64,000 nt of DNA. It comes from Methanogenium sp. GTDB taxonomy: Archaea; Halobacteriota; Methanomicrobia; Methanomicrobiales; Methanomicrobiaceae. Each line of letters begins with the position of its first letter. Position 1 is the first letter of the stretch. Position numbers and translations under genes: made by a program. The notes under the pieces are model-generated. The model ran no database searches, was not told where the DNA came from, and saw only the letters and a program-made list of their open reading frames with translations. Shown here piece by piece: positions 26,911 through 35,557 of the stretch. The stretch is from contig JAUVCV010000006.1 in the NCBI GenBank assembly GCA_030595665.1, positions 1 through 64,000 of the forward strand, read 5' to 3'.

Positions 26911-26930
26911 CCCACGACTTTAGTCGTGGG
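26911..26930. repeat. Left-end palindrome of the TnpB element
   Basis: CCCACGACT and AGTCGTGGG arms flank a TT centre. An additional small hairpin (TTCTT/AAGAA around CACG) lies 15 bases upstream. The palindrome is identical to 28098-28117 and, inverted, to 36069-36088. Confidence 0.85.
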
Positions 26931-26987
26931 AGGAATGCCGTAATAACAGGACTATTAAATATATATAGATTATATTGTGCTAAATTC

Positions 26988-28124
26988 ATGCTACTAACGA
27001 TAAAGGTCAAATTGTTGACTAATCAGGAACACCATGACATCCTCCTAAAAACAATGGAACGTTTCAATGATGCCTGTAATTATATCTCTGCAGTAGCATG
27101 GGAGAATCAGAGATTTGGGAAGATCGGGCTTCAGAAAATACTCTATTATGATGTCCGGGAACTGTTCGGATTGTCCGCTCAGATGACCGTCCGGGCCGTA
27201 GGCAAGGTATCCGAAAGTTACAAAATAGATGACAGAAAACAACACCATTTCAGACATCATGGTGCAACAGTGTATGATAAACGCATCCTGAGTCCAAAAG
27301 GGGCTGACCGGGTATCTATCCTGACACTTGAAGGGAGAATCCTTGTCCCTGTAGTGTATGGAGAATTTAGAAAACTCGACAAAAAACGTATCAGAGGACA
27401 GGCAGATCTTGTTTATATAAAAAATGTTTTTTATTTGATGCTCGTCATTGATCTTCCAGACGATGAATTAATGAAAAACCCCGATGGGACGCTTGGTGTT
27501 GACATGGGGATTGTCAATCTCGCAGTTACCAGTGACGGTGAAGTATTCTCCGGTGACAAATGCACAAAATCCCGTCAAAAATATACTACTCTCAAAAAAC
27601 GGTTACAACCCGTCAAAACGTGGAATGCAAAGAAACATCTAAAGCGTATTTCCGGAAAGGAACGACGATTTAAGAAGGATGTTAATCATTGCATCGCCAA
27701 ACAGATTGTGAAAGTTGCTAAAGACACACACCGGATGATAGCTCTTGAAGATTTAGGAGGTATCCGCAAATCCGGCCACACGGTTTCAAAGGGACTACGC
27801 ACATCGATTGGCAAATGGGCATTCTACGAATTAGGTATGTATATTCAATATAAGGCACAAATGGCAGGTGTTCCGGTATCTTTTGTTGATCCAAAATACA
27901 CTTCTCAACAGTGTTCAGAATGTGGATTTATTAGCAAAGGCAATAGAAAAAATCAGTCCGAATTTGTGTGTTTGGAATGTGGGCATTCCGAGAATGCCGA
28001 CGTTAATGCAGCAAAAAATATCTCTTTTAGGGTCGATGTCAACCGGCCTATTGCACTCCGTTCCTCTGGTCTTAAAGAGGAAAGTTGGAAGGGCAGGCCC
28101 ACGACTTTAGTCGTGGGTAGTTGA
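26988..28124 (+). CDS. tnpB: TnpB RNA-guided nuclease (IS605 OrfB family)
   Basis: This 378-residue protein has the split RuvC nuclease with all three acidic residues in place: Asp in LGVDMGIVNLAVTS (about residue 167), Glu in MIALEDLGG and Asp in NADVNAAKNI near the C-terminus. The zinc ribbon has CSECG and CLECG pairs around residues 306-333. These are the features that make TnpB an RNA-guided endonuclease ancestral to Cas12. Length is typical and no frameshift is seen, so it looks active. The last eight codons encode the right-end hairpin. Codons are more AT-rich than in neighbours. Confidence 0.92.
   Translation: MLLTIKVKLLTNQEHHDILLKTMERFNDACNYISAVAWENQRFGKIGLQKILYYDVRELFGLSAQMTVRAVGKVSESYKIDDRKQHHFRHHGATVYDKRILSPKGADRVSILTLEGRILVPVVYGEFRKLDKKRIRGQADLVYIKNVFYLMLVIDLPDDELMKNPDGTLGVDMGIVNLAVTSDGEVFSGDKCTKSRQKYTTLKKRLQPVKTWNAKKHLKRISGKERRFKKDVNHCIAKQIVKVAKDTHRMIALEDLGGIRKSGHTVSKGLRTSIGKWAFYELGMYIQYKAQMAGVPVSFVDPKYTSQQCSECGFISKGNRKNQSEFVCLECGHSENADVNAAKNISFRVDVNRPIALRSSGLKEESWKGRPTTLVVGS
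28098..28117. repeat. Right-end palindrome of the TnpB element
   Basis: The same 20 nt as the left end; it is followed by TAGTTGAC, which resembles the TAGTTCAC that ends the other stranded copies in this window (40771-40801, 44779-44900, 55788-55899). Confidence 0.85.
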
Positions 28125-28670
28125 CTCCTCACTTTCAATAACGCCATCCACAAAGCCCTCGAGCTGTGCCAGGATAGATGGTTCTATTCCCTTTTCTACG
28201 GCGAGAAAAACTCCCGATATATCAAGTATCTTTAATTTGCTCGTTATAAAATGGATAAATTTAGTCAGATTCGTGGATGAAATATAGATGAGCATACTGT
28301 TAATCGAATCCAGAAGAACCCAGACATTCTCCCCCTCAATTGTTTTCAGCAGTTCTGTGACTGCTATGCCCATTTCTGTCAGGTTTGAGGGATTGTTAAC
28401 AAATGTACAGTTAACGGCACCTTCCGACTCTTTCCCGATTGCATATTTTGTTATAGCATCGATGAAATGGACTTTGTCGAGGTTTATACCGCCCTTCACG
28501 TAATCTTTTCGAAGTACATTATATGGATCGTTTGTGGTTATGACAATAGTCGTAAACCCTTTATCGGTAATCTTCTTTATTATCTCTATATTTTTTTTCC
28601 TGATGCTCCGTGGTTCTGAGAGAACAAGATATATCATCCCCTCATTACTCTCGTTAAAGGACAAATCCAC
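28107..28670 (-). CDS. RAD55/KaiC-like protein without P-loop, 3' end altered by TnpB element
   Basis: This 187-residue protein has the layout of a RecA/KaiC-type core: alternating strands and helices with a Walker B-like NVWVLLDSINSMLIYI near residues 113-128. There is no GxxxxGKT loop, so ATP hydrolysis is doubtful. The last residues (after VIESEES) and the stop lie in the TnpB right end, so the original C-terminus has probably been replaced. It begins 8 bases after the PAS-domain gene, and the pair is likely a signalling unit. Similar small RAD55-like proteins accompany sensor genes in Methanomicrobiales; the function is unknown. Confidence 0.65.
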   Translation of the reverse strand: MDLSFNESNEGMIYLVLSEPRSIRKKNIEIIKKITDKGFTTIVITTNDPYNVLRKDYVKGGINLDKVHFIDAITKYAIGKESEGAVNCTFVNNPSNLTEMGIAVTELLKTIEGENVWVLLDSINSMLIYISSTNLTKFIHFITSKLKILDISGVFLAVEKGIEPSILAQLEGFVDGVIESEESTTHD

Positions 28671-28678
28671 ACGATCAC

Positions 28679-29743
28679 CTACTCTGATAAAAATCTCTTT
28701 AGTTCGGGAGGCATGTCTTCGAATGCCATACTTACCGCTTTGTTCAGCTCATGAAGGTTTTCAACAATCTGTTCGGCATTTTTCGTCTGGATCCTGATCT
28801 GGAGGATTAAATCCTCTTTTGTGCACTCATCTTTCTCCAGCCGGTCGATGATTACATCCATATTGTTCTTGATAACCTCGACAGGATTTTTCAGCCTCAT
28901 CGCAGATTCGCCGATGTACTCAATAACCTCGGCGTGCAGTTTTTTCTCTTTTGTGATGTCACGTCCAATCATGATAAATCCAAGTGTGTTCCCGTCGTCG
29001 CTCTCGAGTTCCCGGGTATTCCATGATATGATTTTTTTGGATCCATCTTTACTGCTTATTCTGCTCTCAAAATTCTCAAGATCTTTTTTGTTGGAGATGA
29101 TATCGAGGATTTTATTCGTCACTGATTTCCGGTATTCGGGGTCCGGATAGAGTTTTTTCCAGATGCCATTACTTCCAATCACTTCATCTGCTGTGTATCC
29201 GCTGATCTCCTCTGCTGCCCTGTTCCAGACCTCAATAAGAGTATGTGAGTCGAGATACGCAACCCAGACATTTGCGTTCATCAGAAGAGTTCTGAATTTA
29301 TTGTCCAGTGATACGATTTCGGTAATATCCTGTCCCATTGCGATATACCCTATAATTTCACCGTTTTGATCAAGGGTCTCTCTGGTATTCCATGAGATTT
29401 GTTTTTGGATGTTTCCTTTGGTAAGGATGATAGTTTCAAAATTTTCCAGTTTTTGTCTGTTTTGAATCGCTTCATCTATTTTTTTGGTAACCACCTTTCG
29501 GTATTTTGGATTGGGATACAGTTTTTTCCATATGTCATTGCTTCCTCTGACTTCATTCGCTGTATACCCGCTGATCTCTTCGGCCGCTGTATTCCAGACA
29601 ACAATGCTGCCTTTCGGGTCAAGAAATGTAACCCATACATTTGCATTCATCAACAGGGTTTCAAAAAATCCTGTGGTTAATGATGCTTTTTCAATTGAAA
29701 ATTTCCCCGGATTTTCATATGAATTCTGGTTCTCTTTTTGCAT
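28679..29743 (-). CDS. Double PAS-domain sensor protein with truncated kinase-type helix
   Basis: This 354-residue protein has two similar PAS domains (about residues 28-150 and 150-270). Each contains NANVWVxxLD near its start, WNxAAEEISGYTAxEVxGSN and an FExxIxxKxGxxKxIxWNTRE sensor core. A C-terminal ~75-residue helical segment (VIEYIGESAMRLKNPVEVIKN) resembles a dimerisation helix of histidine kinases. No ATPase domain follows. AAGGAG lies 5 bases before the ATG, and a TATA run (rc of 29776-29786) lies ~30 bases further up. It is the first gene of a two-gene unit with the RAD55-like protein, so output may go through that partner. Confidence 0.82.
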   Translation of the reverse strand: MQKENQNSYENPGKFSIEKASLTTGFFETLLMNANVWVTFLDPKGSIVVWNTAAEEISGYTANEVRGSNDIWKKLYPNPKYRKVVTKKIDEAIQNRQKLENFETIILTKGNIQKQISWNTRETLDQNGEIIGYIAMGQDITEIVSLDNKFRTLLMNANVWVAYLDSHTLIEVWNRAAEEISGYTADEVIGSNGIWKKLYPDPEYRKSVTNKILDIISNKKDLENFESRISSKDGSKKIISWNTRELESDDGNTLGFIMIGRDITKEKKLHAEVIEYIGESAMRLKNPVEVIKNNMDVIIDRLEKDECTKEDLILQIRIQTKNAEQIVENLHELNKAVSMAFEDMPPELKRFLSE

Positions 29744-30064
29744 CAGATTCTCCTTAGGGAAAAAATGCGCGGCCTATATATATACTTGTCTTACAGGATG
29801 TGCAGAAAAAAACAGAACAATTTTCTTAAAGGCTGGATCATGGGTGCTGCACCTACGTAGTCGATGCCTGAATAGCACTTTAGATGATTGGGATGTTCTG
29901 CTTCTTCCTTCTCTTCATCATGGAGATAATTGAGAAACAGGAGTCGTAGGGCGGCAGCTCTGTAAAAAAGACCGGTACGTTTTTTCCGTCTCTCTGAAAG
30001 TATGTCTGAGGTGTCTGTTGTATCCTTACACCGAAAAAAAAAGAGTTTTCGTAATTATATATGA
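29744..30064. other. Intergenic with PAS-gene promoter, otherwise featureless
   Basis: A TATATATATA tract (29776-29786) acts as promoter for the minus-strand PAS gene. The middle of the region has average composition but no frame with a ribosome site. Near 30035-30045 a run of A (T on the minus strand) lies before upp's end and could terminate minus-strand transcription entering from upp or beyond. Confidence 0.4.
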
Positions 30065-30694
30065 TTATCTGGTGCCAAAGAGACGGTCACCTGCGTCACC
30101 GAGACCGGGAATGATGTAACCCCGTTCGTTCAGGTGGCTGTCAATCACTGCAGGAATGATATCAACATCAGGGTGGTCCTTTGCTACCCGGCAGATACCC
30201 TCCGGGGCTGCGAGAATGCAGAGCACTTTTATATCTTTTACACCTGCTTCCCTGAGAAGCGTGCAGACAGCAGACGTCGTACCGCCTGTTGCAAGCATTG
30301 GGTCAAGAATATAATTGCGTCTGTCCTGCACATCCTCTGCCAGTTTGGCATAATATTTCTTCGGCTGAAGGGTGGTTTCGTCCCGGTAGTATCCAATGTA
30401 GCTGATACGTGCCGTCGGGATAACCGTCAGGAAACCCTCCTGCATGCCGATTCCTGCACGGAAGACAGGAACTATGGAGGGGTCTTTCTCTTCCACAGCC
30501 CGGACCTCAATCGGGGTGCCCTGCCAGCCGGTTATGGTGGTGGTTGTCAGGGGCAGATCCTTTGTTGCCTCATATGCGAGGAATGTGGAGAGTTCTGTTA
30601 CAATTTCCCGGAAATCCTTGGAGTTCGTTGCCGGGTTCCGGAGCATCGTCACTTTGTGACGAATTAAGGGGTGGGTGACCGGATAGACTGTCAT
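30065..30694 (-). CDS. upp: Uracil phosphoribosyltransferase
   Basis: This 209-residue enzyme makes UMP from uracil and PRPP. The PRPP loop is DPMLATGGTTSAVCTLLREAG near residue 132 (split: DPMLATGGTTS, AVCTLLREAG), and VPVFRAGIGM is the Arg-containing uracil/PRPP contact. The family C-terminus IIPGLGDAGDRLFGTR is complete. It follows the uracil permease by 1 base, forming a salvage operon. Confidence 0.96.
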   Translation of the reverse strand: MTVYPVTHPLIRHKVTMLRNPATNSKDFREIVTELSTFLAYEATKDLPLTTTTITGWQGTPIEVRAVEEKDPSIVPVFRAGIGMQEGFLTVIPTARISYIGYYRDETTLQPKKYYAKLAEDVQDRRNYILDPMLATGGTTSAVCTLLREAGVKDIKVLCILAAPEGICRVAKDHPDVDIIPAVIDSHLNERGYIIPGLGDAGDRLFGTR

Positions 30695-30695
30695 A

Positions 30696-31952
30696 TTAGA
30701 AATCCACCTCTATAACTGGTTCCTCTCCTTTCTTTGGTTCAGGGATGATGAGGTTCAGGGCCACACCGATGATTGCAGCAAGGCCAATGCCTGCAAGCTG
30801 GAAGTCACCGATTGGAATGAAGAGTCCGCCGATTCCGGAGACAAGCACCACTGCAAGGATGGCGAGGTTCTTTGGAACGGTGAGGTCGACCTGATTTTTG
30901 ACCATCTGTTCAATACCCAGACTGGCAATCAGGCCAAATAAGAGAATCAACACCCCGCCCATTACGGGTACGGGGATTGTGCTGAGGAATGCACCGACTT
31001 TCCCGATGAAGGCAAAGGATATTGCAAAGATTGCACCGAATGTCATCAGGAGCGGGTTGAAGTGGCCGGTCATTTTGACTGCTCCTGTTACTTCAGAATA
31101 GGTCGTATTGGGGGGGCCACCCACAAGGGATGCGAATAAGGTTGCAACACCATCACCCAGAAGAGTGCGGTGAATACCGGGGTCTTTCAGGTAGTCTTTG
31201 CCCGTCACCGAACTGATGGTGAGGATGTCACCAAAGTGTTCAATTGCCGGTGCAATGGCGACCGGGAGGATAAAGAGGATTGCTGCGAGATTCCACTCGG
31301 GGAAGACAAAGTTTGGTGTTGCTATCCAGGTAGCAGTGGAGATTGGAGCAAAATTGACCACACCGAAACCAATCGAGACAATATACCCGACGGCAATTCC
31401 ACAGAGAATCGGGATGAGTTTAAGCCATCCCTTTGCAAAGAGGAAGATGACCATCGTGGTCAGAAGCGAGATGCCTGAGATGATGAGTGCGGTATTCACC
31501 GGGACTACCTGTGTGTCACCGGCAAGGCCGACTGCCATGGAAACCGCGACCGGTGCAAGGGAGAGACCGATGACCGCGATTACAGGGCCGACAACGATGG
31601 GCGGGAAGATTTTTGTGATTATTTCCACACCAAAGTAACGCACGCAGAAACTGAGAAGCACATAAAAAAGACCTGCACAGGCAAGACCACAGAGCGTTGA
31701 GGGTATACCCCATGTTGCAATTCCAAACGTGATTGCCGGTATAAAGGCAAAGGACGATGCCAGAAATATTGGCACTTTAAACCGTGTAATCACCTGGAAG
31801 ATAAGTGTGCCCACACCAGCGGTGAAAAGCGCAACACCGGGATCAAGCCCGGTTAAAAGTGGCACCAGCACCAGTGAGCCGAATGCCACAAAAATAATCT
31901 GGAGGCCGCCAAAGACCTCCTTTATTCCAAATTCTCCAATTCCAATATCCAT
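30696..31952 (-). CDS. uraA: Uracil/xanthine permease (NCS2 family, UraA-like)
   Basis: This 418-residue transporter has about 12-14 hydrophobic helices. Family motifs include SSFAFIPAITFG in the first repeat, FPPIVVGPVIAVIGLSLAP, EHFGDILTIS (the substrate-binding Glu) and GGPPNTTYSEVTGAVKMTG. It imports uracil by proton symport in characterised relatives. It is co-transcribed with upp, which traps the base as UMP. Confidence 0.94.
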   Translation of the reverse strand: MDIGIGEFGIKEVFGGLQIIFVAFGSLVLVPLLTGLDPGVALFTAGVGTLIFQVITRFKVPIFLASSFAFIPAITFGIATWGIPSTLCGLACAGLFYVLLSFCVRYFGVEIITKIFPPIVVGPVIAVIGLSLAPVAVSMAVGLAGDTQVVPVNTALIISGISLLTTMVIFLFAKGWLKLIPILCGIAVGYIVSIGFGVVNFAPISTATWIATPNFVFPEWNLAAILFILPVAIAPAIEHFGDILTISSVTGKDYLKDPGIHRTLLGDGVATLFASLVGGPPNTTYSEVTGAVKMTGHFNPLLMTFGAIFAISFAFIGKVGAFLSTIPVPVMGGVLILLFGLIASLGIEQMVKNQVDLTVPKNLAILAVVLVSGIGGLFIPIGDFQLAGIGLAAIIGVALNLIIPEPKKGEEPVIEVDF

Positions 31953-32126
31953 TATTTCAATCCCTGAAAATCAATCATCATTGAGTCATGATGTCGTAAA
32001 AAATTTGATGCCAATAATATTAGAGCTAATCCTTTCTGGTATGCCTGATCTGTTGGGGTTACGACATTTGTTCCATTTTTAAAAACGAGAATGGGGATGA
32101 GGGGATAATTTGGGTGTAAATAATTT

Positions 32127-33002
32127 CTATTGGTCAACAGAAACCGCCATGTGGCGTTTCCCATACTCCATGAGTCCGATAAGGGCAATCCCCGCAATGG
32201 TGAAGAGGACGGCAGATACCCCGAATCCTCCTTCTTTTGTGATGATTCCTGCAAGCATCCGTGTGGACCCGAGCATCAGGCCGGTGAGAAATGCGAGCAT
32301 CACTGCGTGATGGGTGCGGAGGAGATACTGCAGTGTTCGGGAGAAGAGTAAGAGTCCGATGATTCCGCCCGTCATATAGGTGATTATTTCCGGGAGGGCG
32401 AGGGTGTGGATGGCATTCAGGAGGTACTCATACTGGTTGAAGAGGAGTGTGATGTATGCACCTGAGATGCCGGGGAGGATCATGGCACAGAGGGCAATGG
32501 CACCGGTAAAAAAGAGCACCGGGAGGGAGTGACTCATGGAAACAGGGTTCAACCCTGCAATGAGATATCCGATGACCAGCCCTGCGATGAGAAATGCGAT
32601 GATGTCTGCACCCCGACGGTTAATCTCAGAAAATACGAGCACTGAGGAGGCGAGGATGATACCAAAGAAGAGCGCATAGGTTTCAACAGCATATCCGTTC
32701 AGAAGAAAGAGGATGATCTGGGACATGATGAGGGCTGCCACGCCAATTCCTGCGATGAGTGCACCCATAAAGAGGGGATCAACCGCATGCAGATCGTCCA
32801 GCAGCGCCTTCTTGTCTCTTTGGACAAGGTGCTGCAGAGTATGGATATGGATATTGCCGATGGCATTGATGAGCCGTTCGTAGATGCCGGTGATAAGTGC
32901 CATGGTCCCCCCGGAGACTCCCGGGATGATGTCTGAGGCACCCATAACCATTCCCTTGAGAAAAATAAGGATATATTCACGGCTGATTTTGTCTGGTGTC
33001 AC
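32127..33002 (-). CDS. DUF368 membrane protein (polyprenyl-phosphate transporter, PopT-like)
   Basis: This 291-residue protein has about eight hydrophobic helices and the DUF368 hallmark MGASDIIPGVSGGTMALITG near residues 17-36, repeated in weaker form as MILPGISGAYITLL near 160. DUF368 proteins were shown in bacteria to recycle undecaprenyl phosphate across the membrane. In an archaeon the natural cargo would be a dolichyl-type phosphate released by surface glycosylation, matching the glycan genes elsewhere in the window. It is divergent from the epimerase gene. Confidence 0.9.
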   Translation of the reverse strand: MTPDKISREYILIFLKGMVMGASDIIPGVSGGTMALITGIYERLINAIGNIHIHTLQHLVQRDKKALLDDLHAVDPLFMGALIAGIGVAALIMSQIILFLLNGYAVETYALFFGIILASSVLVFSEINRRGADIIAFLIAGLVIGYLIAGLNPVSMSHSLPVLFFTGAIALCAMILPGISGAYITLLFNQYEYLLNAIHTLALPEIITYMTGGIIGLLLFSRTLQYLLRTHHAVMLAFLTGLMLGSTRMLAGIITKEGGFGVSAVLFTIAGIALIGLMEYGKRHMAVSVDQ

Positions 33003-33060
33003 ATTATTCTATGTGAAAAGAGAGTTTTTAATGGTATAGCAGACGATACTTCCGTCAGCT

Positions 33061-33999
33061 ATGAAATCGATTATCACCGGCGGTGCCGGGTTTATCGGCT
33101 CCCATCTGGCAGATGCACTGGTCGCCCGGGGGGATGAAGTCATTGTCATTGACAACCTTTCAACAGGAACAGCGGATCATCTTGCCCGCCACATTGAATC
33201 AGATTCCCTGCTGCTCCTGACCGACGACCTCCTGGAGGATGGCTGGCAGGATGCCTTTGGCGGTGCACAGCGGGTGTATCATGTCGCAGCAGACCCTGAT
33301 GTGCGGGCAAGTGCAGGTGCGGCGTATGAGGTATTCCGGCAGAATACCGAGGCTGCCATGAGAGTTCTGGAAGCGATGCGGGTGTATGAGGTGCCGGAAC
33401 TGGTCTTCACCTCGACTTCGACCGTGTATGGCGAGGCCACCGTCATTCCGACACCGGAGAATTATTCGCCGATGATTCCGATCTCCATTTATGCCGCCAC
33501 CAAACTGGCTGACGAGGCGATGATCTCTGCCTATGCTGCCACATATGGGATGAAGGCATGGGTTTTCCGGTTCGCAAATATCATTGGTGAACGGAGTAAT
33601 CATGGGGTCATCTGGGACTTCATGCACAAACTGAAGGATAATCCCCATGAACTTGAGATCCTCGGAGACGGGAAACAGACCAAGTCATATCTTGAGGTCA
33701 CTGCCTGTGTTGAAGGCATCCTGTATGCCATCGAGAATTCAGATGAGATGTTCAATTTCTACAATGTCGGGTCTGAAGACTGGATTAGTGTCACTGACAT
33801 TGCAGATATCATCGTAGAGGAGATGAGCCTTGCTGATGTCACCTACCGCTTCACCGGCGGAGACCGTGGATGGGTGGGCGATGTTCCGAAGATGCAGCTG
33901 GGAGTTGAGAAAGTAAAGGCACTCGGCTGGGTTCCCCCTGTGACATCTGCAGAGTCGGTGCATACCGCGGTTCGCGCTCTCTTAAAGGAGATGGTGTAG
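33061..33999 (+). CDS. NAD-dependent nucleotide-sugar epimerase/dehydratase (extended SDR)
   Basis: This 312-residue enzyme has the NAD motif GGAGFIGSHLADAL at residues 7-20, a TSTSTVYGEA strand, and the catalytic Tyr-x3-Lys in SIYAATKLADEAM near 145-157. It also has RFANIIGERSNHGV, the sugar-binding part of UDP-glucose 4-epimerase-like enzymes. Length is standard. A TATA-like TTTTTAAT lies ~30 bases before ATG 33061. It likely makes a sugar donor for envelope glycans. The precise sugar is not readable. Confidence 0.9.
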   Translation: MKSIITGGAGFIGSHLADALVARGDEVIVIDNLSTGTADHLARHIESDSLLLLTDDLLEDGWQDAFGGAQRVYHVAADPDVRASAGAAYEVFRQNTEAAMRVLEAMRVYEVPELVFTSTSTVYGEATVIPTPENYSPMIPISIYAATKLADEAMISAYAATYGMKAWVFRFANIIGERSNHGVIWDFMHKLKDNPHELEILGDGKQTKSYLEVTACVEGILYAIENSDEMFNFYNVGSEDWISVTDIADIIVEEMSLADVTYRFTGGDRGWVGDVPKMQLGVEKVKALGWVPPVTSAESVHTAVRALLKEMV

Positions 34000-34121
34000 T
34001 CCACTTCTTCTTTTGTCTGCAGTGAAATATATTTCAGAAAGACAGATACAGAAACACCACCCGGATACCAGAAAAATACCCGAATACCAAAATAATCTGA
34101 GATTACGAGAGGAATAAAACA

Positions 34122-35282
34122 ATGAAATACATAATAATCCTTGGCGATGGGATGGCCGACTGGCCCTGCGAAGTGCTGGACAATAAGACGCCGCTTGCAT
34201 ATGCAAATATTCCCAATATGGACCGGATTGCCCGTGTTGGGCGGTCCGGTATGCTGAAGACGGTAAAAGACGGGTTTGAACCGGGCAGTGATATCGCAAA
34301 TCTCTCTGTTCTGGGGTATGATCCTGCACTCTATTATACCGGGAGAGGGCCCCTTGAGGCCGTCTCGATGGGCGTTGACCTGGCAACAGATGAGATTGCC
34401 TATCGTTGCAATCTGGTGATGGTTGAGGAGGGGGTGATGCATGACTTCTCGGCGGGCCATATCACATCAGAGGAAGGGGCAGCGCTGTTCGCCTCTCTCG
34501 ATGCGGCACTGCCAGATGTATCGCTCTACCCAGGTGTTTCGTACCGCAATCTGCTCGTTGTACCCCGCGGAGCAGGTTCAGAGACGACTCCCCCGCATGA
34601 CATTGTGGACGAAGAAATTGCCGGATACCTGCCAAAAGGCGGAGATGCCGCTCTTCTTGCAGAGTGTGTGCGGGTGAGCTGTGAGGTCTTTGCAGACCAT
34701 CCGGTGAACCAAAAGCGCATTGCAGACGGGAAAGTGCCTGCGACCCGGATATGGCCATGGTCAGGCGGAAAAAAACCGCAGCTTCCATCGTTTGAAGAGC
34801 GTTATGGTGTCCGCGGCGCGATGATATCTGGTGTGGATCTTTTGAACGGCATCGCCCTGTGTGCGGGCATGGATATCGTCACGGTCCCTGGTGCAACAGG
34901 ATATCTGGACACGGATTACATGGCAAAGGCACGCTATGCGGTTGCAGCCCTTGAGACAGTTGATCTTGTGTATATGCACGTAGAGGCACCCGATGAGGCG
35001 GGTCATCTCGGTAGCGCGGAAGAAAAGGTGCGGGCCATTGAACGACTGGACGAGGCGGTGGGCTACATTCTTGAGCATGTGGACGGGGTCATTGCACTCC
35101 TGCCGGACCACCCGACACCGATTGCCCTGAAGACACACACGAGTGACCCGGTGCCGTTTGCCGTGATGGGAATGGGAACTGACGATGTGGATTCCTATTC
35201 AGAAGCTGCGGCAGAGAATGGTTCATTCGGACTGATGGATGCCCTGGATTTCATTATGATGCTGACAGGGAAACAAGAATAA
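34122..35282 (+). CDS. apgM: 2,3-bisphosphoglycerate-independent phosphoglycerate mutase, archaeal type
   Basis: This 386-residue enzyme interconverts 3- and 2-phosphoglycerate in gluconeogenesis. It belongs to the alkaline phosphatase superfamily: the metal site starts LGDGMADWP, the catalytic serine lies in GSDIANLSVLGYDP, and the later metal ligands in HVEAPDEAGHLG and LLPDHPTPIALKTHT. GAGAGG lies 9 bases before ATG 34122. It appears to be transcribed alone. Confidence 0.95.
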   Translation: MKYIIILGDGMADWPCEVLDNKTPLAYANIPNMDRIARVGRSGMLKTVKDGFEPGSDIANLSVLGYDPALYYTGRGPLEAVSMGVDLATDEIAYRCNLVMVEEGVMHDFSAGHITSEEGAALFASLDAALPDVSLYPGVSYRNLLVVPRGAGSETTPPHDIVDEEIAGYLPKGGDAALLAECVRVSCEVFADHPVNQKRIADGKVPATRIWPWSGGKKPQLPSFEERYGVRGAMISGVDLLNGIALCAGMDIVTVPGATGYLDTDYMAKARYAVAALETVDLVYMHVEAPDEAGHLGSAEEKVRAIERLDEAVGYILEHVDGVIALLPDHPTPIALKTHTSDPVPFAVMGMGTDDVDSYSEAAAENGSFGLMDALDFIMMLTGKQE

Positions 35283-35557
35283 TCCGATGGAAATATACCT
35301 AATACAGAACAAAAATACTACGAATAATTTTTTGAGAAAAACCGTTGGCAGAATGTGGCGGATGCAGTTTTTATTATGGGCATCAGACCCCAGCATCATC
35401 ATCCGGTTGTCAGTGGGGGTAACTGTCATCATTTGCCCGACACGGCACAGTCTGCCGCTCGCACTATTACTTATTTTTATCAGGCGATAAATACTCGCTC
35501 CCTCTGCGGGGAAGAGATAACTACAGAGGGCGGACATACCTTATATCTGACAGCAGT

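Larger units (their letters stand above)
26887..28125 (+). mobile_element. IS200/IS605-group (IS1341-type) element carrying only tnpB
   Basis: The left end carries a perfect 20-nt palindrome with CCCACGACT arms (26911-26930). The same 20 nt recurs at the right end (28098-28117), inside the last codons of tnpB, followed by TAGTTGAC. There is no tnpA transposase, so movement would need one supplied in trans. The right end lies in the 3' part of a minus-strand gene (28107-28670) and supplies that gene's last residues and stop. In TnpB systems a guide RNA is made from the 3' end of tnpB through the right end, and the bases just beyond act as guide; here those would begin about 28126. The left boundary is set by similarity to the solo copy at 36061-36112. 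Confidence 0.8.
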
